DNA from: a virus
Virus record (IMG/VR): IMGVR_UViG_3300049459_000322
Location: 1 to 32,409 of that record
Direction: 5' to 3' (one strand)
Length of the DNA stretch: 32,409 nt
The translations under genes and the position numbers were made by a program. The notes beneath the pieces are model-generated. The model was not told the origin of the DNA. It saw only the letters and a list, made by a program, of their open reading frames with translations, and ran no database searches. Positions 13,841-20,844 of the stretch are shown piece by piece. Positions within the stretch are counted from its first letter, which is position 1. Every line of letters starts with the position of its first letter.

Positions 13841-13862
13841 GTTGTGCCAGAAGTGAGCAAAC
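13841..13862 (+). promoter_or_regulatory. Candidate Ogr-activator box for the O operon
   Basis: GTTGTGCCAGAAGTGAGCAA extends two more bases to 13862. It shares 15 of 22 bases with the stretch at 25087-25108 before FI and 12 of 22 with 20778-20799 before V. P2 late promoters are bound by Ogr about 55 bases before the start. From this centre the start would be near 13906, giving a short leader to O at 13940. A second GTTGTG at 13881-13886 is placed to serve the divergent P promoter. Confidence 0.5.
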
Positions 13863-13939
13863 CGGCTTTCGTTGAGTGGCGTTGTGTTCGTGGTGAAACT
13901 GGCCGTGACCTGAACCAACCACTCACCGGAGCCTGATTA

Positions 13940-14785
13940 ATGGCAACTAAAGCAAAGCGTTTTCGCATCGCAACTGAAGGCGCAACCACCGACGGGCGCG
14001 TGATCTCCCGCAACTGGATTTCGCAGATGGCGAAAAACTACAACCCGGAAATGTACGGTGCCCGCATCAATATGGAGCACATCCGTGGTTACTCTGCCGA
14101 CAGCGCTTTTCGTCGATTTGGCGATGTGACGGCTGTTGAAGCGGAAGAAATCGCGGACGGTCCACTGAAAGGTAAGCTGGCACTTTATGGCTACATCGAC
14201 CCCACCGACGAGCTGATCGCTATGTCGAAAGCACGCCAGAAAATCTACACCTCCGTTGAAGTGAATCCCGAATTTGCTGACACCGGCGAGGCCTATCTGG
14301 TTGGCCTGGCCGTGACCGACGATCCGGCAAGTCTCGGCACGGAAATTCTGAGCTTCAGCGCGAGCGCTGCAGTAAACCCGCTGACCTCCCGCAAACAGGC
14401 TAAAGGCAATCTCTTTACTGCCGCCGAAGAAACTCCGATTGAGTTCTATGAGGAAGCCGATCCCGCGCCGTCCCTTATGGCCCGCATCAGCGCGATGTTC
14501 TCTGCGAATAAAAAAGGAAGTGACGCACAGTATGCCGACGTGCACGCCGCCGTCACCCTGATTGCCGAGCAGGTACAGGACGCCGGTGAAAAAGTTGAAT
14601 CTCATTTCTCCGCGCTTGAAAAGAAACTTTCTGACCGTCTCGACGCGCTGGAGCAGGAAACCACGACCGGCCGCAGTGAAGTCAACGCGCTGACCCAGCA
14701 GCTTGAGAAGACCGACGGTAACTTTAACCGCCGTCCGCGTGCCAGCGGTGGCGACGGCAAAATGTCCGTGGAAACCGACTGCTAA
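13940..14785 (+). CDS. O: Capsid scaffolding protein / prohead protease gpO
   Basis: The protein is 281 residues long (P2 gpO is 284). The N-terminal half is the serine protease: D18 (TTDGR), H47 (INMEHIRG) and S105 (IYTSVEVN) correspond to the P2 triad Asp19/His48/Ser107. The C-terminal part (about 175-250) is a coiled-coil scaffold (HAAVTLIAEQVQDAGEKVESHFSALEKKLSDRLDALEQE). It directs gpN shell assembly and then cleaves itself and the capsid proteins. It is the first gene of the rightward O-N-M-L operon. Confidence 0.95.
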   Translation: MATKAKRFRIATEGATTDGRVISRNWISQMAKNYNPEMYGARINMEHIRGYSADSAFRRFGDVTAVEAEEIADGPLKGKLALYGYIDPTDELIAMSKARQKIYTSVEVNPEFADTGEAYLVGLAVTDDPASLGTEILSFSASAAVNPLTSRKQAKGNLFTAAEETPIEFYEEADPAPSLMARISAMFSANKKGSDAQYADVHAAVTLIAEQVQDAGEKVESHFSALEKKLSDRLDALEQETTTGRSEVNALTQQLEKTDGNFNRRPRASGGDGKMSVETDC

Positions 14786-14787
14786 CC

Positions 14788-14803
14788 GCTGCCATATGGC
14801 AGC
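14788..14803. promoter_or_regulatory. Perfect 16-bp palindrome between O and N
   Basis: GCTGCCATATGGCAGC lies just after the O stop and 40 bases before the N start. It can form a 6-bp RNA stem with an ATAT loop. There is no T-run, so it is not a terminator. It could stabilise or process the mRNA to set the N:O ratio, which is inference. Confidence 0.4.
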
Positions 14804-14842
14804 AAAGAACGGCCTACCCAATCTCTGATTACAGGAATAACA

Positions 14843-15907
14843 ATGCGCCAGAACACCCGCTTTAAATTTAACGCCTTTCTGACCCGCCTGGCCGGGCTGA
14901 ACGGCGTGGACACCGGCGATATGGACAAGAAATTTTCCGTAGAGCCGTCCGTCAGTCAGACGCTGATGACCCGCGTGCAGGAGTCTTCTGATTTCCTGAC
15001 CCGCATCAACATCACCCCCGTTGTGGATATGAAAGGGGAAAAAATCGGCATCGGCGTGACCGGTTCGATTGCCAGCACCACGGACACCGCAGGCGGTGAC
15101 GAACGTGAAACGGCTGACTTCTCGGACCTGACCGCCGACGGTTACGAATGTACCCAGACCAACTACGACTTCCACATTCGTTACAACCAGCTTGATCTGT
15201 GGGCGCGCTATGAAGATTTTCAGGCCCGCCTGCGTGACGCGATTATCAAGCGTCAGGCGCTGGATCGCATCATGGCTGGTTTCAACGGGATTGCCCGCGC
15301 CAAAACCTCAAACCGCGCAGCCAACCCGCTGCTGCAGGATGTCGCCGTGGGCTGGCTGCAAAAGTACCGCGCCAACGCACCAAAGCGTGTGATGAGCAAA
15401 ATCACCGGTGAAGACGGAGAGGTTATCTCCGCTAAAGTCCGGGTCGGCAAAGCCGGTGACTATGCCAACCTTGACGCACTGGTGATGGACGCAACCAACA
15501 GCATGATCGAGCCGTGGTATCAGGAAGACCCTGAGTTGGTTGTTATCTGCGGGCGTCAGCTGCTGGCTGACAAGTATTTCCCGCTGGTTAACCAGACGCA
15601 GGCGGCAACCGAGCAGCTGGCGGCTGACGTGATTGTGAGCCAGAAGCGCATCGGCAACCTGCCCGCCATCCGCGTGCCGTATTTCCCGGCTAATGCGCTG
15701 ATGATCACCCGCCTGGATAACCTCTCCATTTACTGGCAGGAAGGCACGCACCGCCGCCTGATTGTGGAAGTGGCGAAGCGTGACCGCATCGAAAATTACG
15801 AGTCCATCAACGAGGACTTCGTGATCGAAGATTACGCGGCGGGTTGCCTGGTGGAAAACATCGAACTCGGTGATTTCACCGCTGTTGAAGCCCCAGCCGG
15901 AGAGTAA
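14843..15907 (+). CDS. N: Major capsid protein gpN
   Basis: The protein is 354 residues long (P2 gpN is 357). It has an HK97-type fold and forms the T=7 shell. Recognisable stretches are 'MRQNTRFKFNAFLTRLAGLNG', 'FLTRINITPVVDMKGEKIGIGVTGSIASTTDT', 'NYDFHIRYNQLDLWARYEDFQARLRDAIIKRQALDRIMAGFNG' and 'NYESINEDFVIEDYAAGCLVENIE'. The conserved N-terminus is the region removed by gpO in P2. A strong AGGA ribosome site precedes the ATG. It lies between the scaffold and the small terminase, as in P2. Confidence 0.96.
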   Translation: MRQNTRFKFNAFLTRLAGLNGVDTGDMDKKFSVEPSVSQTLMTRVQESSDFLTRINITPVVDMKGEKIGIGVTGSIASTTDTAGGDERETADFSDLTADGYECTQTNYDFHIRYNQLDLWARYEDFQARLRDAIIKRQALDRIMAGFNGIARAKTSNRAANPLLQDVAVGWLQKYRANAPKRVMSKITGEDGEVISAKVRVGKAGDYANLDALVMDATNSMIEPWYQEDPELVVICGRQLLADKYFPLVNQTQAATEQLAADVIVSQKRIGNLPAIRVPYFPANALMITRLDNLSIYWQEGTHRRLIVEVAKRDRIENYESINEDFVIEDYAAGCLVENIELGDFTAVEAPAGE

Positions 15908-15910
15908 TGC

Positions 15911-16579
15911 ATGTTGAGTCCTGCCCAGCGTCACGTTATGCGTCAGCAGGCCGTCGCCGCGTCCCAGCAGGCTGACGGGCCGATGCGCCACGCCAACGGC
16001 TATGAGTTGATGTTAATGAAGCTCAATGAAGACAAGCGCCGCCTGAAAAAGGTGCGCTCGATAGAGAGCAAGGCTCAGATGAAACGCGAGATGCTGCCTG
16101 GTTATCTGCCGTGGGTGGCAGGCGTACTGAGCGCGGGCAAAGGTGTGCAGGATGCCATCCTGATGACCGTCATGATCTGGCGTCTGGATGCCGGGGATAT
16201 TCCTGGCGCGCTGGAGATTGCCCGCTATGCCCTGAAGCACGGACTGGTGCCGCCTGATACCTACAAGCGCAACAGCACGGCTTATCTTCTGGCTGAGGAC
16301 GTGGCCGAGGCGGCAACACGCGCCTGGACGGCAAAAGCGGAAGTCGATATTGACCCGCTGCTGGCAACGCTTGAACTGACGAAATCCGAAGATATGCCGG
16401 ATGAAGTGCGCGCCAAGCTGCACAAAATCACCGGCTATGTATTTCGCGATATGGGCAGGACTCTGGATGCAATGGAACACCTGAAACGTGCGCTGCAGCT
16501 TCATCAGGGCAGCGGCGTTAAAAAGGACATAGAACGGCTGGCAACGGAACTGAAAAAACAGGCCATTGCCCGTCGTTAA
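15911..16579 (+). CDS. M: Terminase small subunit gpM
   Basis: The protein is 222 residues long. It recognises cos DNA and recruits gpP. 'SPAQRHVMRQQAVA', 'LPGYLPWVAGVLSAGKGVQDAILMTVMIWRLDAGDIPGALEIARYALKHGL' and 'DMPDEVRAKLHKITGYVFRDMG' match the P2 family closely. P2 gpM is 247 aa with a basic C-terminal tail; here the protein stops at a TAA right after 'ELKKQAIARR'. The same frame stays open for another 31 codons and ends in an ATGA overlap with the L start, so the tail may have been lost by a nonsense change. Confidence 0.93.
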   Translation: MLSPAQRHVMRQQAVAASQQADGPMRHANGYELMLMKLNEDKRRLKKVRSIESKAQMKREMLPGYLPWVAGVLSAGKGVQDAILMTVMIWRLDAGDIPGALEIARYALKHGLVPPDTYKRNSTAYLLAEDVAEAATRAWTAKAEVDIDPLLATLELTKSEDMPDEVRAKLHKITGYVFRDMGRTLDAMEHLKRALQLHQGSGVKKDIERLATELKKQAIARR

Positions 16580-16671
16580 CGAACGCGCCCCGCGCCGGGC
16601 GGCACGGCTGCTGCGATCCGTTTAACGGTATCAATGCCGCCGTCCACCGCCCACCTATTCAGAGGCCCACT

Positions 16672-17139
16672 ATGAGCACGGTAGTCATTCCGCAACCGCG
16701 ACCGGCAGATACTGCCGAGCCGCCGATTGTTAACACCTTTTTCTGGCCTGACGTGGACCTGCAGCGGCTTCGTGAAACCCTGCGTTATGAGGGAACCATA
16801 ACGGCGGCACGCCTTCGTCAGGCCGTGAAAACGGCAATCTCCGAAGTGAATGCCGAGCTTTACGATTACCGGGCTGAGCAGATGGCATCCGGCTTTCCGG
16901 TGCTGTCTGACGTGCCCGCCGACATGCTCGACGGCGAAAGCGAGAAGCTCACCAACTATTTCGACGCGGTAAGTCATCTCACGGCGGCAACCATCGTTGA
17001 ACGCTACCGGGGCTATGACGCGAACGGCACGAAAAAGGCCGATGAAATCAAAGCCAGTGCGGATGAATACTGGCGTGATGCGCGTTTCAGCATCAGCAAA
17101 ATCGCCGGTAAGCGTCCCTGCATCATCGGGCTGCTCTGA
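16672..17139 (+). CDS. L: Head completion protein gpL
   Basis: The protein is 155 residues long (P2 gpL is 169). It closes and stabilises the filled head at the connector. Typical stretches are 'NTFFWPDVDLQRLRETLRYEGTITAARLRQAVKTAISEVNAEL' and 'DEIKASADEYWRDARFSISKIAGKRPCIIGLL'. The stop overlaps the X start as TGATG. A 92-bp GC-rich gap separates it from M, unusual in this otherwise overlapping operon. Confidence 0.92.
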   Translation: MSTVVIPQPRPADTAEPPIVNTFFWPDVDLQRLRETLRYEGTITAARLRQAVKTAISEVNAELYDYRAEQMASGFPVLSDVPADMLDGESEKLTNYFDAVSHLTAATIVERYRGYDANGTKKADEIKASADEYWRDARFSISKIAGKRPCIIGLL

Positions 17140-17342
17140 TGAAAATCTATGCGCTGCAGGGCGAAACCGTGGACGAAATCTGTTTTCGCTGGTACGGGCG
17201 CACGCAGCAGGTTGTTGAACTGGTTTATGCAGCAAACACCGGCCTCGCTGAGATGGGGCCGGTACTGCCCCACGGTTACGCCGTTGAGCTGCCTGAACTG
17301 TCCGAGTCGTCAACGAGCGAAACGCTCAACCTGTGGGACTGA
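17139..17342 (+). CDS. X: Tail protein gpX
   Basis: The protein is 67 residues long, the same length as P2 gpX. It carries a LysM-like fold signature (KIYALQGETVDEICFRWYGRTQQVVELVYAANTGLAEMGPVLPHGYAVELPEL) typical of small tail proteins that join tube and head. Start and stop lie tight between L and the holin gene. The function is known from P2 genetics as essential for tails, with the detailed role unclear. Confidence 0.92.
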   Translation: MKIYALQGETVDEICFRWYGRTQQVVELVYAANTGLAEMGPVLPHGYAVELPELSESSTSETLNLWD

Positions 17343-17344
17343 GA

Positions 17345-17575
17345 ATGGAAAAAAACAGCTCAATTCTGAGTTACATCGTCGGACTGCTGATGATGTGGCT
17401 GAGCCGCCACACTATTCAGGACATTGCCTTTATGGTCGGCACGGTAGTTGCCCTGACCACGCTGGCGCTGAACGTGGCGAGCTTTTTTATCAACTGGCAT
17501 TACCGGCGCAAAACCTTCCGGCTGCTTGAACAGCGTCAGCCTGACGACGGGGTGAGCAATGAACTCCTTCGCTAA
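17345..17575 (+). CDS. Y: Holin (HP1-like / gpY equivalent)
   Basis: The protein has 76 residues, two hydrophobic helices (about 8-22, YIVGLLMMWLS, and 27-50, AFMVGTVVALTTLALNVASFFI) and a charged C-terminal tail (YRRKTFRLLEQRQ). This is the layout of small class II holins such as HP1 holin. Holins form the inner-membrane lesion that times lysis. Here the endolysin appears to have its own signal anchor, so the holin may act by depolarising the membrane. It is a different family from P2 gpY (93 aa, three helices) but occupies the same slot. Confidence 0.85.
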   Translation: MEKNSSILSYIVGLLMMWLSRHTIQDIAFMVGTVVALTTLALNVASFFINWHYRRKTFRLLEQRQPDDGVSNELLR

Positions 17576-18068
17576 ACGCTGCGCCGTGGTTGCCGTGCTG
17601 GCCTTTGCCACGCTGTTGCCAAAATTTCAGACGCTGAAAACGTCTAGCGATGGTCTGGCGCTGATTGCGAACGCTGAAGGCTGTCGAACCTCGCCTTATC
17701 AGTGCAGCGCAGGTGTCTGGACAAATGGGATCGGCCACACCCTGGGCGTAACGCCCGCCAGTCAGATCAGCGAACAGCAGGCGGCTGTAAACCTGATCGA
17801 TGACGTTATCCGCGTTGAGCGTGGCCTTGCGCAGTGCATGCCGGTGGCGATGCCGCAGCGGGTGTATGACGCTGCCGTGTCATTCGGATTTAACGTCGGC
17901 GTGCGGGCTGTCTGCCGGTCTACCTTTGCCAGATACATCAACGCACTCCACTGGCAGGCGGCGTGCAACGAGCTGCGGCGCTGGGTGTATGTGGATGGGA
18001 AAGTTAATCGTGGGCTGCAGAACCGCCGGGCAACCGAGACGGCTTACTGCCTGAAGGGGCTGCAATGA
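17559..18068 (+). CDS. K: SAR endolysin (glycoside hydrolase 24 lysozyme), gpK equivalent
   Basis: The 169-residue protein starts with a weakly hydrophobic N-terminal segment (CAVVAVLAFATLLP) after 'MNSFAKR', which suggests a signal-arrest-release anchor. The catalytic pattern E-x8-C-x5-T is present in 'NAEGCRTSPYQCSAGVWTNGIGHT', as in R21-like phage lysozymes. 'AVSFGFNVGVRAVCRSTFARYIN' and 'ACNELRRWVYVDGKVNRGLQNRRATE' are typical of the same family. It degrades peptidoglycan. It overlaps the holin gene by 17 bases and the spanin gene by 4. Confidence 0.92.
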   Translation: MNSFAKRCAVVAVLAFATLLPKFQTLKTSSDGLALIANAEGCRTSPYQCSAGVWTNGIGHTLGVTPASQISEQQAAVNLIDDVIRVERGLAQCMPVAMPQRVYDAAVSFGFNVGVRAVCRSTFARYINALHWQAACNELRRWVYVDGKVNRGLQNRRATETAYCLKGLQ

Positions 18069-18511
18069 TCCGTTTCCTCTTCATCCTGCCTGCCCTGTTG
18101 CTTGCGGGGCTGGGGGCAGCCTGCTGGCAACTGAGCACCACGAAAACGGAGCTGACCAGCGCCAAGCGGATTATCGGCACGTTGTCTGCCGGGATTGAAA
18201 GCCGGGACAAAGCCATTGCCCGGATGAATGACGAGGCAAAAGAGGGGCAAATACGCGAAGCTAAACTGCGGCTGATGCAGGGCCGGGCCAGTACCTCTGC
18301 CCTTAACCGTGAACTGCAAATACAGAGAGAAACCGATGCGAGCGAAGACCTTCGCGGCTGGTCTGCTGCTGTCCTGCCTGAGGATGTTATCCGGCTGCAC
18401 AGTCGCCCCGCCTTCAGTAGCGCCCGAGATTATCTGGACTGGCTGTCCGCGCGTGACAAGCTGCCCGTTCCCGGCAAACAGCCTGCAAACGCAGGGCGAT
18501 CTGGCGGCTGA
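18065..18511 (+). CDS. lysB: LysB-like inner-membrane spanin
   Basis: The 148-residue protein has an N-terminal membrane anchor (FLFILPALLLAGLGAACW) followed by a long predicted coiled coil (TTKTELTSAKRIIGTLSAGIESRDKAIARMNDEAKEGQIREAKL). This is the build of i-spanins of the Rz/LysB type, which link to the o-spanin and fuse the inner and outer membranes at the end of lysis. The lysC ORF begins inside its 3' half in another frame, the classic nested arrangement. Confidence 0.88.
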   Translation: MIRFLFILPALLLAGLGAACWQLSTTKTELTSAKRIIGTLSAGIESRDKAIARMNDEAKEGQIREAKLRLMQGRASTSALNRELQIQRETDASEDLRGWSAAVLPEDVIRLHSRPAFSSARDYLDWLSARDKLPVPGKQPANAGRSGG

Positions 18512-18656
18512 TAACCGCCGGTTGGAGGCTGCGCTCGCATCGTGCGGGCTGCAGATTGAAATCATCAAAGACTGCCAGGAGGAACACGATGTTAAAGCCA
18601 GCCCAGCTGCGAAAGGTACTGACCGACTGCGTGCCGCATCTGCAGATAAATCCTGA
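18336..18656 (+). CDS. lysC: LysC-like outer-membrane lipoprotein spanin
   Basis: The protein is 106 residues from the ATG at 18336. The N-terminus 'MRAKTFAAGLLLSCLRMLSGC' is a lipoprotein signal with lipobox LSGC, giving a mature protein starting at Cys21. The mature part is short, with Pro/Cys features and a helical stretch (DLAADNRRLEAALASCGLQIEIIKDCQEEHD) that could pair with the i-spanin. It overlaps lysB in another frame and runs about 68 bases into R. The C-terminal tail overlapping R is not clearly functional. Confidence 0.8.
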   Translation: MRAKTFAAGLLLSCLRMLSGCTVAPPSVAPEIIWTGCPRVTSCPFPANSLQTQGDLAADNRRLEAALASCGLQIEIIKDCQEEHDVKASPAAKGTDRLRAASADKS

Positions 18657-19053
18657 CAGCCTGAATATGTTCGTGGACAGCGGGCGCATTGTCTCAACGC
18701 TTGCCGCTTCGCTGTCCTTTGAGGATCAGTATCAGCTCAATCTCGTTATCACCGATTATCCCGGTAACGTTGATTTGCTGATTGTGCCGGTACTGGCCTG
18801 GCTGCGTCAGAATCAGCCCGATATTATGGCAACCGAAGACAAGCGCAGGACGGGCTTCACACATGAGGTGGATATAATCAGCGACACCCTGATCGATATC
18901 AGTATTAAGCTGCAGCTCACCGAGCGCGTGATTGTACGGCAGGTGGATAGCGCCCTGCACGTTGACCGCGTGCCTGAGCCGCCGCTGCCTGATAACGATG
19001 ATGCACCCAAACAGCTCTTTCTTGCCGGTCAGCTGATCAGTGAGTGGCAGTAA
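18589..19053 (+). CDS. R: Tail completion protein gpR
   Basis: The protein is 154 residues from the ATG at 18589 (P2 gpR is 155). 'MLKPAQLRKVLTDCVPHLQINPDSLNMFVDSGRIVSTLAASLSFEDQYQLNLVITDYPGN' and 'LLIVPVLAWLRQNQPDIMATED' match the P2 protein directly. It acts in tail completion and head joining. An AGGAGG-type site (CCAGGAGGAAC) precedes this start; the ORF extends to 18556 but the extra residues have no family match. The stop overlaps the S start (TAATG). Confidence 0.94.
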   Translation: MLKPAQLRKVLTDCVPHLQINPDSLNMFVDSGRIVSTLAASLSFEDQYQLNLVITDYPGNVDLLIVPVLAWLRQNQPDIMATEDKRRTGFTHEVDIISDTLIDISIKLQLTERVIVRQVDSALHVDRVPEPPLPDNDDAPKQLFLAGQLISEWQ

Positions 19054-19502
19054 TGGACGGGCTGCAAGCTTTTGATGACCGCCTGTCGGCACTGATTAAC
19101 AACCTCTCCCCGCAGTCGCGTAAACAGATGGCCGCTGCCATTGCGAAACGCCTGCGTGCCAGTCAGCAACAGAACATTAAACGCCAGCAGGCGCCGGACG
19201 GCACCCCGTACAAACCCCGCAAGCGCCAACCCCTGCGCGGCAAAAAAGGCCGGGTAAAGCGTGAGATGTTCACGAAACTCCGTACCGCAAAAAACCTCAA
19301 GGCGAAAGGCAACAGCGATGATGCTGCCGTGCAGTTTACCGGGAACGTGCAGCGCATGGCCCGCGTGCATCATTACGGGCTACGGGATAGGGCAAGCCGG
19401 GGCGGCAAAGAGGTGCAGTATGAGGCCCGCCCGCTTCTGGGTTTCAATGAGGCCGATATTGAAATGATTGAGCGCGAAGTGATTGCCCGCTTGGGCAATT
19501 AA
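19053..19502 (+). CDS. S: Tail completion protein gpS
   Basis: The protein is 149 residues long (P2 gpS is 150). It opens 'MDGLQAFDDRLSALINNLSPQSRKQMAAAIAKRLRASQQQNIKRQQAPDGTPYKPRKRQ' and contains 'MFTKLRTAKNLKAKG' and 'VARVHHYGL'-type residues of the Mu-gpG/P2-gpS virion morphogenesis family. It is basic and helical. In P2 the next gene is V on the same strand; here a leftward two-gene cassette begins only 10 bases after the S stop. Confidence 0.94.
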   Translation: MDGLQAFDDRLSALINNLSPQSRKQMAAAIAKRLRASQQQNIKRQQAPDGTPYKPRKRQPLRGKKGRVKREMFTKLRTAKNLKAKGNSDDAAVQFTGNVQRMARVHHYGLRDRASRGGKEVQYEARPLLGFNEADIEMIEREVIARLGN

Positions 19503-19512
19503 TTTGAAGTGA

Positions 19513-20274
19513 TCAATTCACATCTATACCTTTTATATTAAGCACAACCGACTGGTACTTATCAGGGGCTGGGGCATCTTGCCCCTCTACCCTTTCGCGG
19601 CTGAATACATCGATCATATATCCATCTTTATCGTGGCGTGTATTTATGATGCATCTTCTGTCGCGTGGGAACTCCACCAATGCCATATGGTTAACTTCTA
19701 AAATCTCCCTATCAACCCTTTGGCAATATATACCATCATAAATGCACTCTTCAACATGCTCACACAAAATGAATGACAATGAGCAGACTGAACAAACTCC
19801 AATGCTTTCAATCATCCCAGGACTGTTAAACAAAGCATGCTTAGGGAATAGAAGGTTTGCAAAATTTTCTGTGGTCATGTAAAGCCCATCCAATCCGTGA
19901 CTTTCACCCTCATTTATCGGTGGATATTTCTTCATAAAGCTTGTGCATACTTTAAGATAATCTTCTGCATCAATCAATGAAGCCCATGCTTTATGGTTAT
20001 CTTCTTCCTTTAAATACAAAACAACTTTATATAAAGAAAGCAATGAGGAAAGGACGCATTGGAAATAAAGGATTTTGTCAGCTCCATGACCATACCCTCT
20101 TTCAATGGCTTGTTGCTTATATTGTTTAATGCCTCCAATTGAAAAAGTTAAAGCTTCAATCCATCTCCTCACAATTATTTTCGATGTAGTGATCTGCAAA
20201 TCATTAAAGGCGTCCTTAGACACCTCCGTAACTTCCAGCTCAATATCATCTAAATTAACTTTTTTACTTCCCAT
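19513..20274 (-). CDS. Unknown cassette protein with a Cys/His cluster (253 aa)
   Basis: I do not recognise this protein. Residues about 20-116 are predicted helical (SKIIVRRWIEALTFSIGG, LSSLLSLYKVVLYLKE, DAEDYLKVCTSFMKKY). Residues 161-184 carry a compact Cys/His cluster, C-x2-C-x6-C-x-H-x3-C-x6-C (CSVCSLSFILCEH then YDGIYC), which looks metal-binding. It is followed by 'EVNHMALVEFPRDRRCII', like a short beta domain. No membrane segment or signal is seen. The gene is strongly AT-rich, points against the late operon, and its ATG overlaps the end of the upstream partner by 11 bases. That fits a moron expressed from its own promoter in the lysogen. A defence or exclusion role is inference. Confidence 0.75.
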   Translation of the reverse strand: MGSKKVNLDDIELEVTEVSKDAFNDLQITTSKIIVRRWIEALTFSIGGIKQYKQQAIERGYGHGADKILYFQCVLSSLLSLYKVVLYLKEEDNHKAWASLIDAEDYLKVCTSFMKKYPPINEGESHGLDGLYMTTENFANLLFPKHALFNSPGMIESIGVCSVCSLSFILCEHVEECIYDGIYCQRVDREILEVNHMALVEFPRDRRCIINTRHDKDGYMIDVFSRERVEGQDAPAPDKYQSVVLNIKGIDVN

Positions 20275-20722
20275 TAATTACTCCTTTTAGGACTGACTTG
20301 ATTTCTTTTAAACCTTCCACTCCCCCTTCATAACTTAACTCTGTTTTCTTTGTTTCGTTGGATTCTTCGCAAATAATCCTCAAGCGCACCAATGCAGCTT
20401 CATCTTTTTTTGTTATTCTAGTTGCACAAATCTTAACGGCATCAATTATTAAGTCAAATATGTCAGGGTTGTTTTGGACTATGTTTGCAGCTAAATAGAG
20501 AATTGGACCAAACCATTCACTACTTCTTTGCTCGATTAAGGCTTTGGGCGGGGTCAAAAATTCAACTGGCAGGGTATTTTTTAGTTCTTTGTGAAAACTT
20601 AGCGCAGTTGAAGTATAAGCTGAATCTTCTAATGAGTGCCAAAATGTATCTGGGATAATGAGCACACTTTGCACTGCGTCTTTATCAATAGCTAACTCGC
20701 AGGGTTTCATTTCAATTTTCAT
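20264..20722 (-). CDS. Unknown cassette protein, partner of the 253-aa protein (152 aa)
   Basis: This is the first gene of the leftward AT-rich cassette. The N-terminal half (1-66) has no recognisable motif. Residues 70-103 form hydrophobic helices (WFGPILYLAANIVQNNPDIFDLIIDAVKICATRI). A beta-hairpin-like stretch follows (ALVRLRIICEE...TELSYEGGVEGLKEIKSVLKGVI). That helix-hairpin-helix end is reminiscent of small adaptor-like domains attached to defence proteins, but I cannot name a family. A GAAGG site lies about 10 bases before the ATG. The 11-base overlap with the downstream gene implies translational coupling, so the two proteins probably work together. Confidence 0.72.
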   Translation of the reverse strand: MKIEMKPCELAIDKDAVQSVLIIPDTFWHSLEDSAYTSTALSFHKELKNTLPVEFLTPPKALIEQRSSEWFGPILYLAANIVQNNPDIFDLIIDAVKICATRITKKDEAALVRLRIICEESNETKKTELSYEGGVEGLKEIKSVLKGVINGK

Positions 20723-20777
20723 TTTATTAAGCCTTCAATTGTTGACGAAAGTACTCTTATAGCATTTCAAAGGAAAG

Positions 20778-20799
20778 GTTGTGTAGTGTGCCAGCAACA
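20778..20799 (+). promoter_or_regulatory. Candidate Ogr-activator box for the V operon
   Basis: The stretch GTTGTG(N9)AGCAACA shares the GTTGTG and AGCAA ends with the box before O. If Ogr binds about 55 bases before the start, the transcript would begin near 20846, practically at the V start codon, so either the spacing differs or V is nearly leaderless. CATAAT at 20835-20840 fits a -10 for that start. Confidence 0.35.
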
Positions 20800-20844
20800 T
20801 CATTTCACTGTAATGCGTAGCCAATTTCAAGTCATCATAATGTG

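Noticed and set aside
13801-13940. Exact TGT-N12-ACA Ogr site before O/P
   Set aside because: No exact match was found; only the looser GTTGTG...AGCAAAC box is reported, at moderate confidence.
13937-15175. 412-aa minus-strand ORF opposite O and N
   Set aside because: It is a codon-position shadow of two certain genes and shows no domain or ribosome site.
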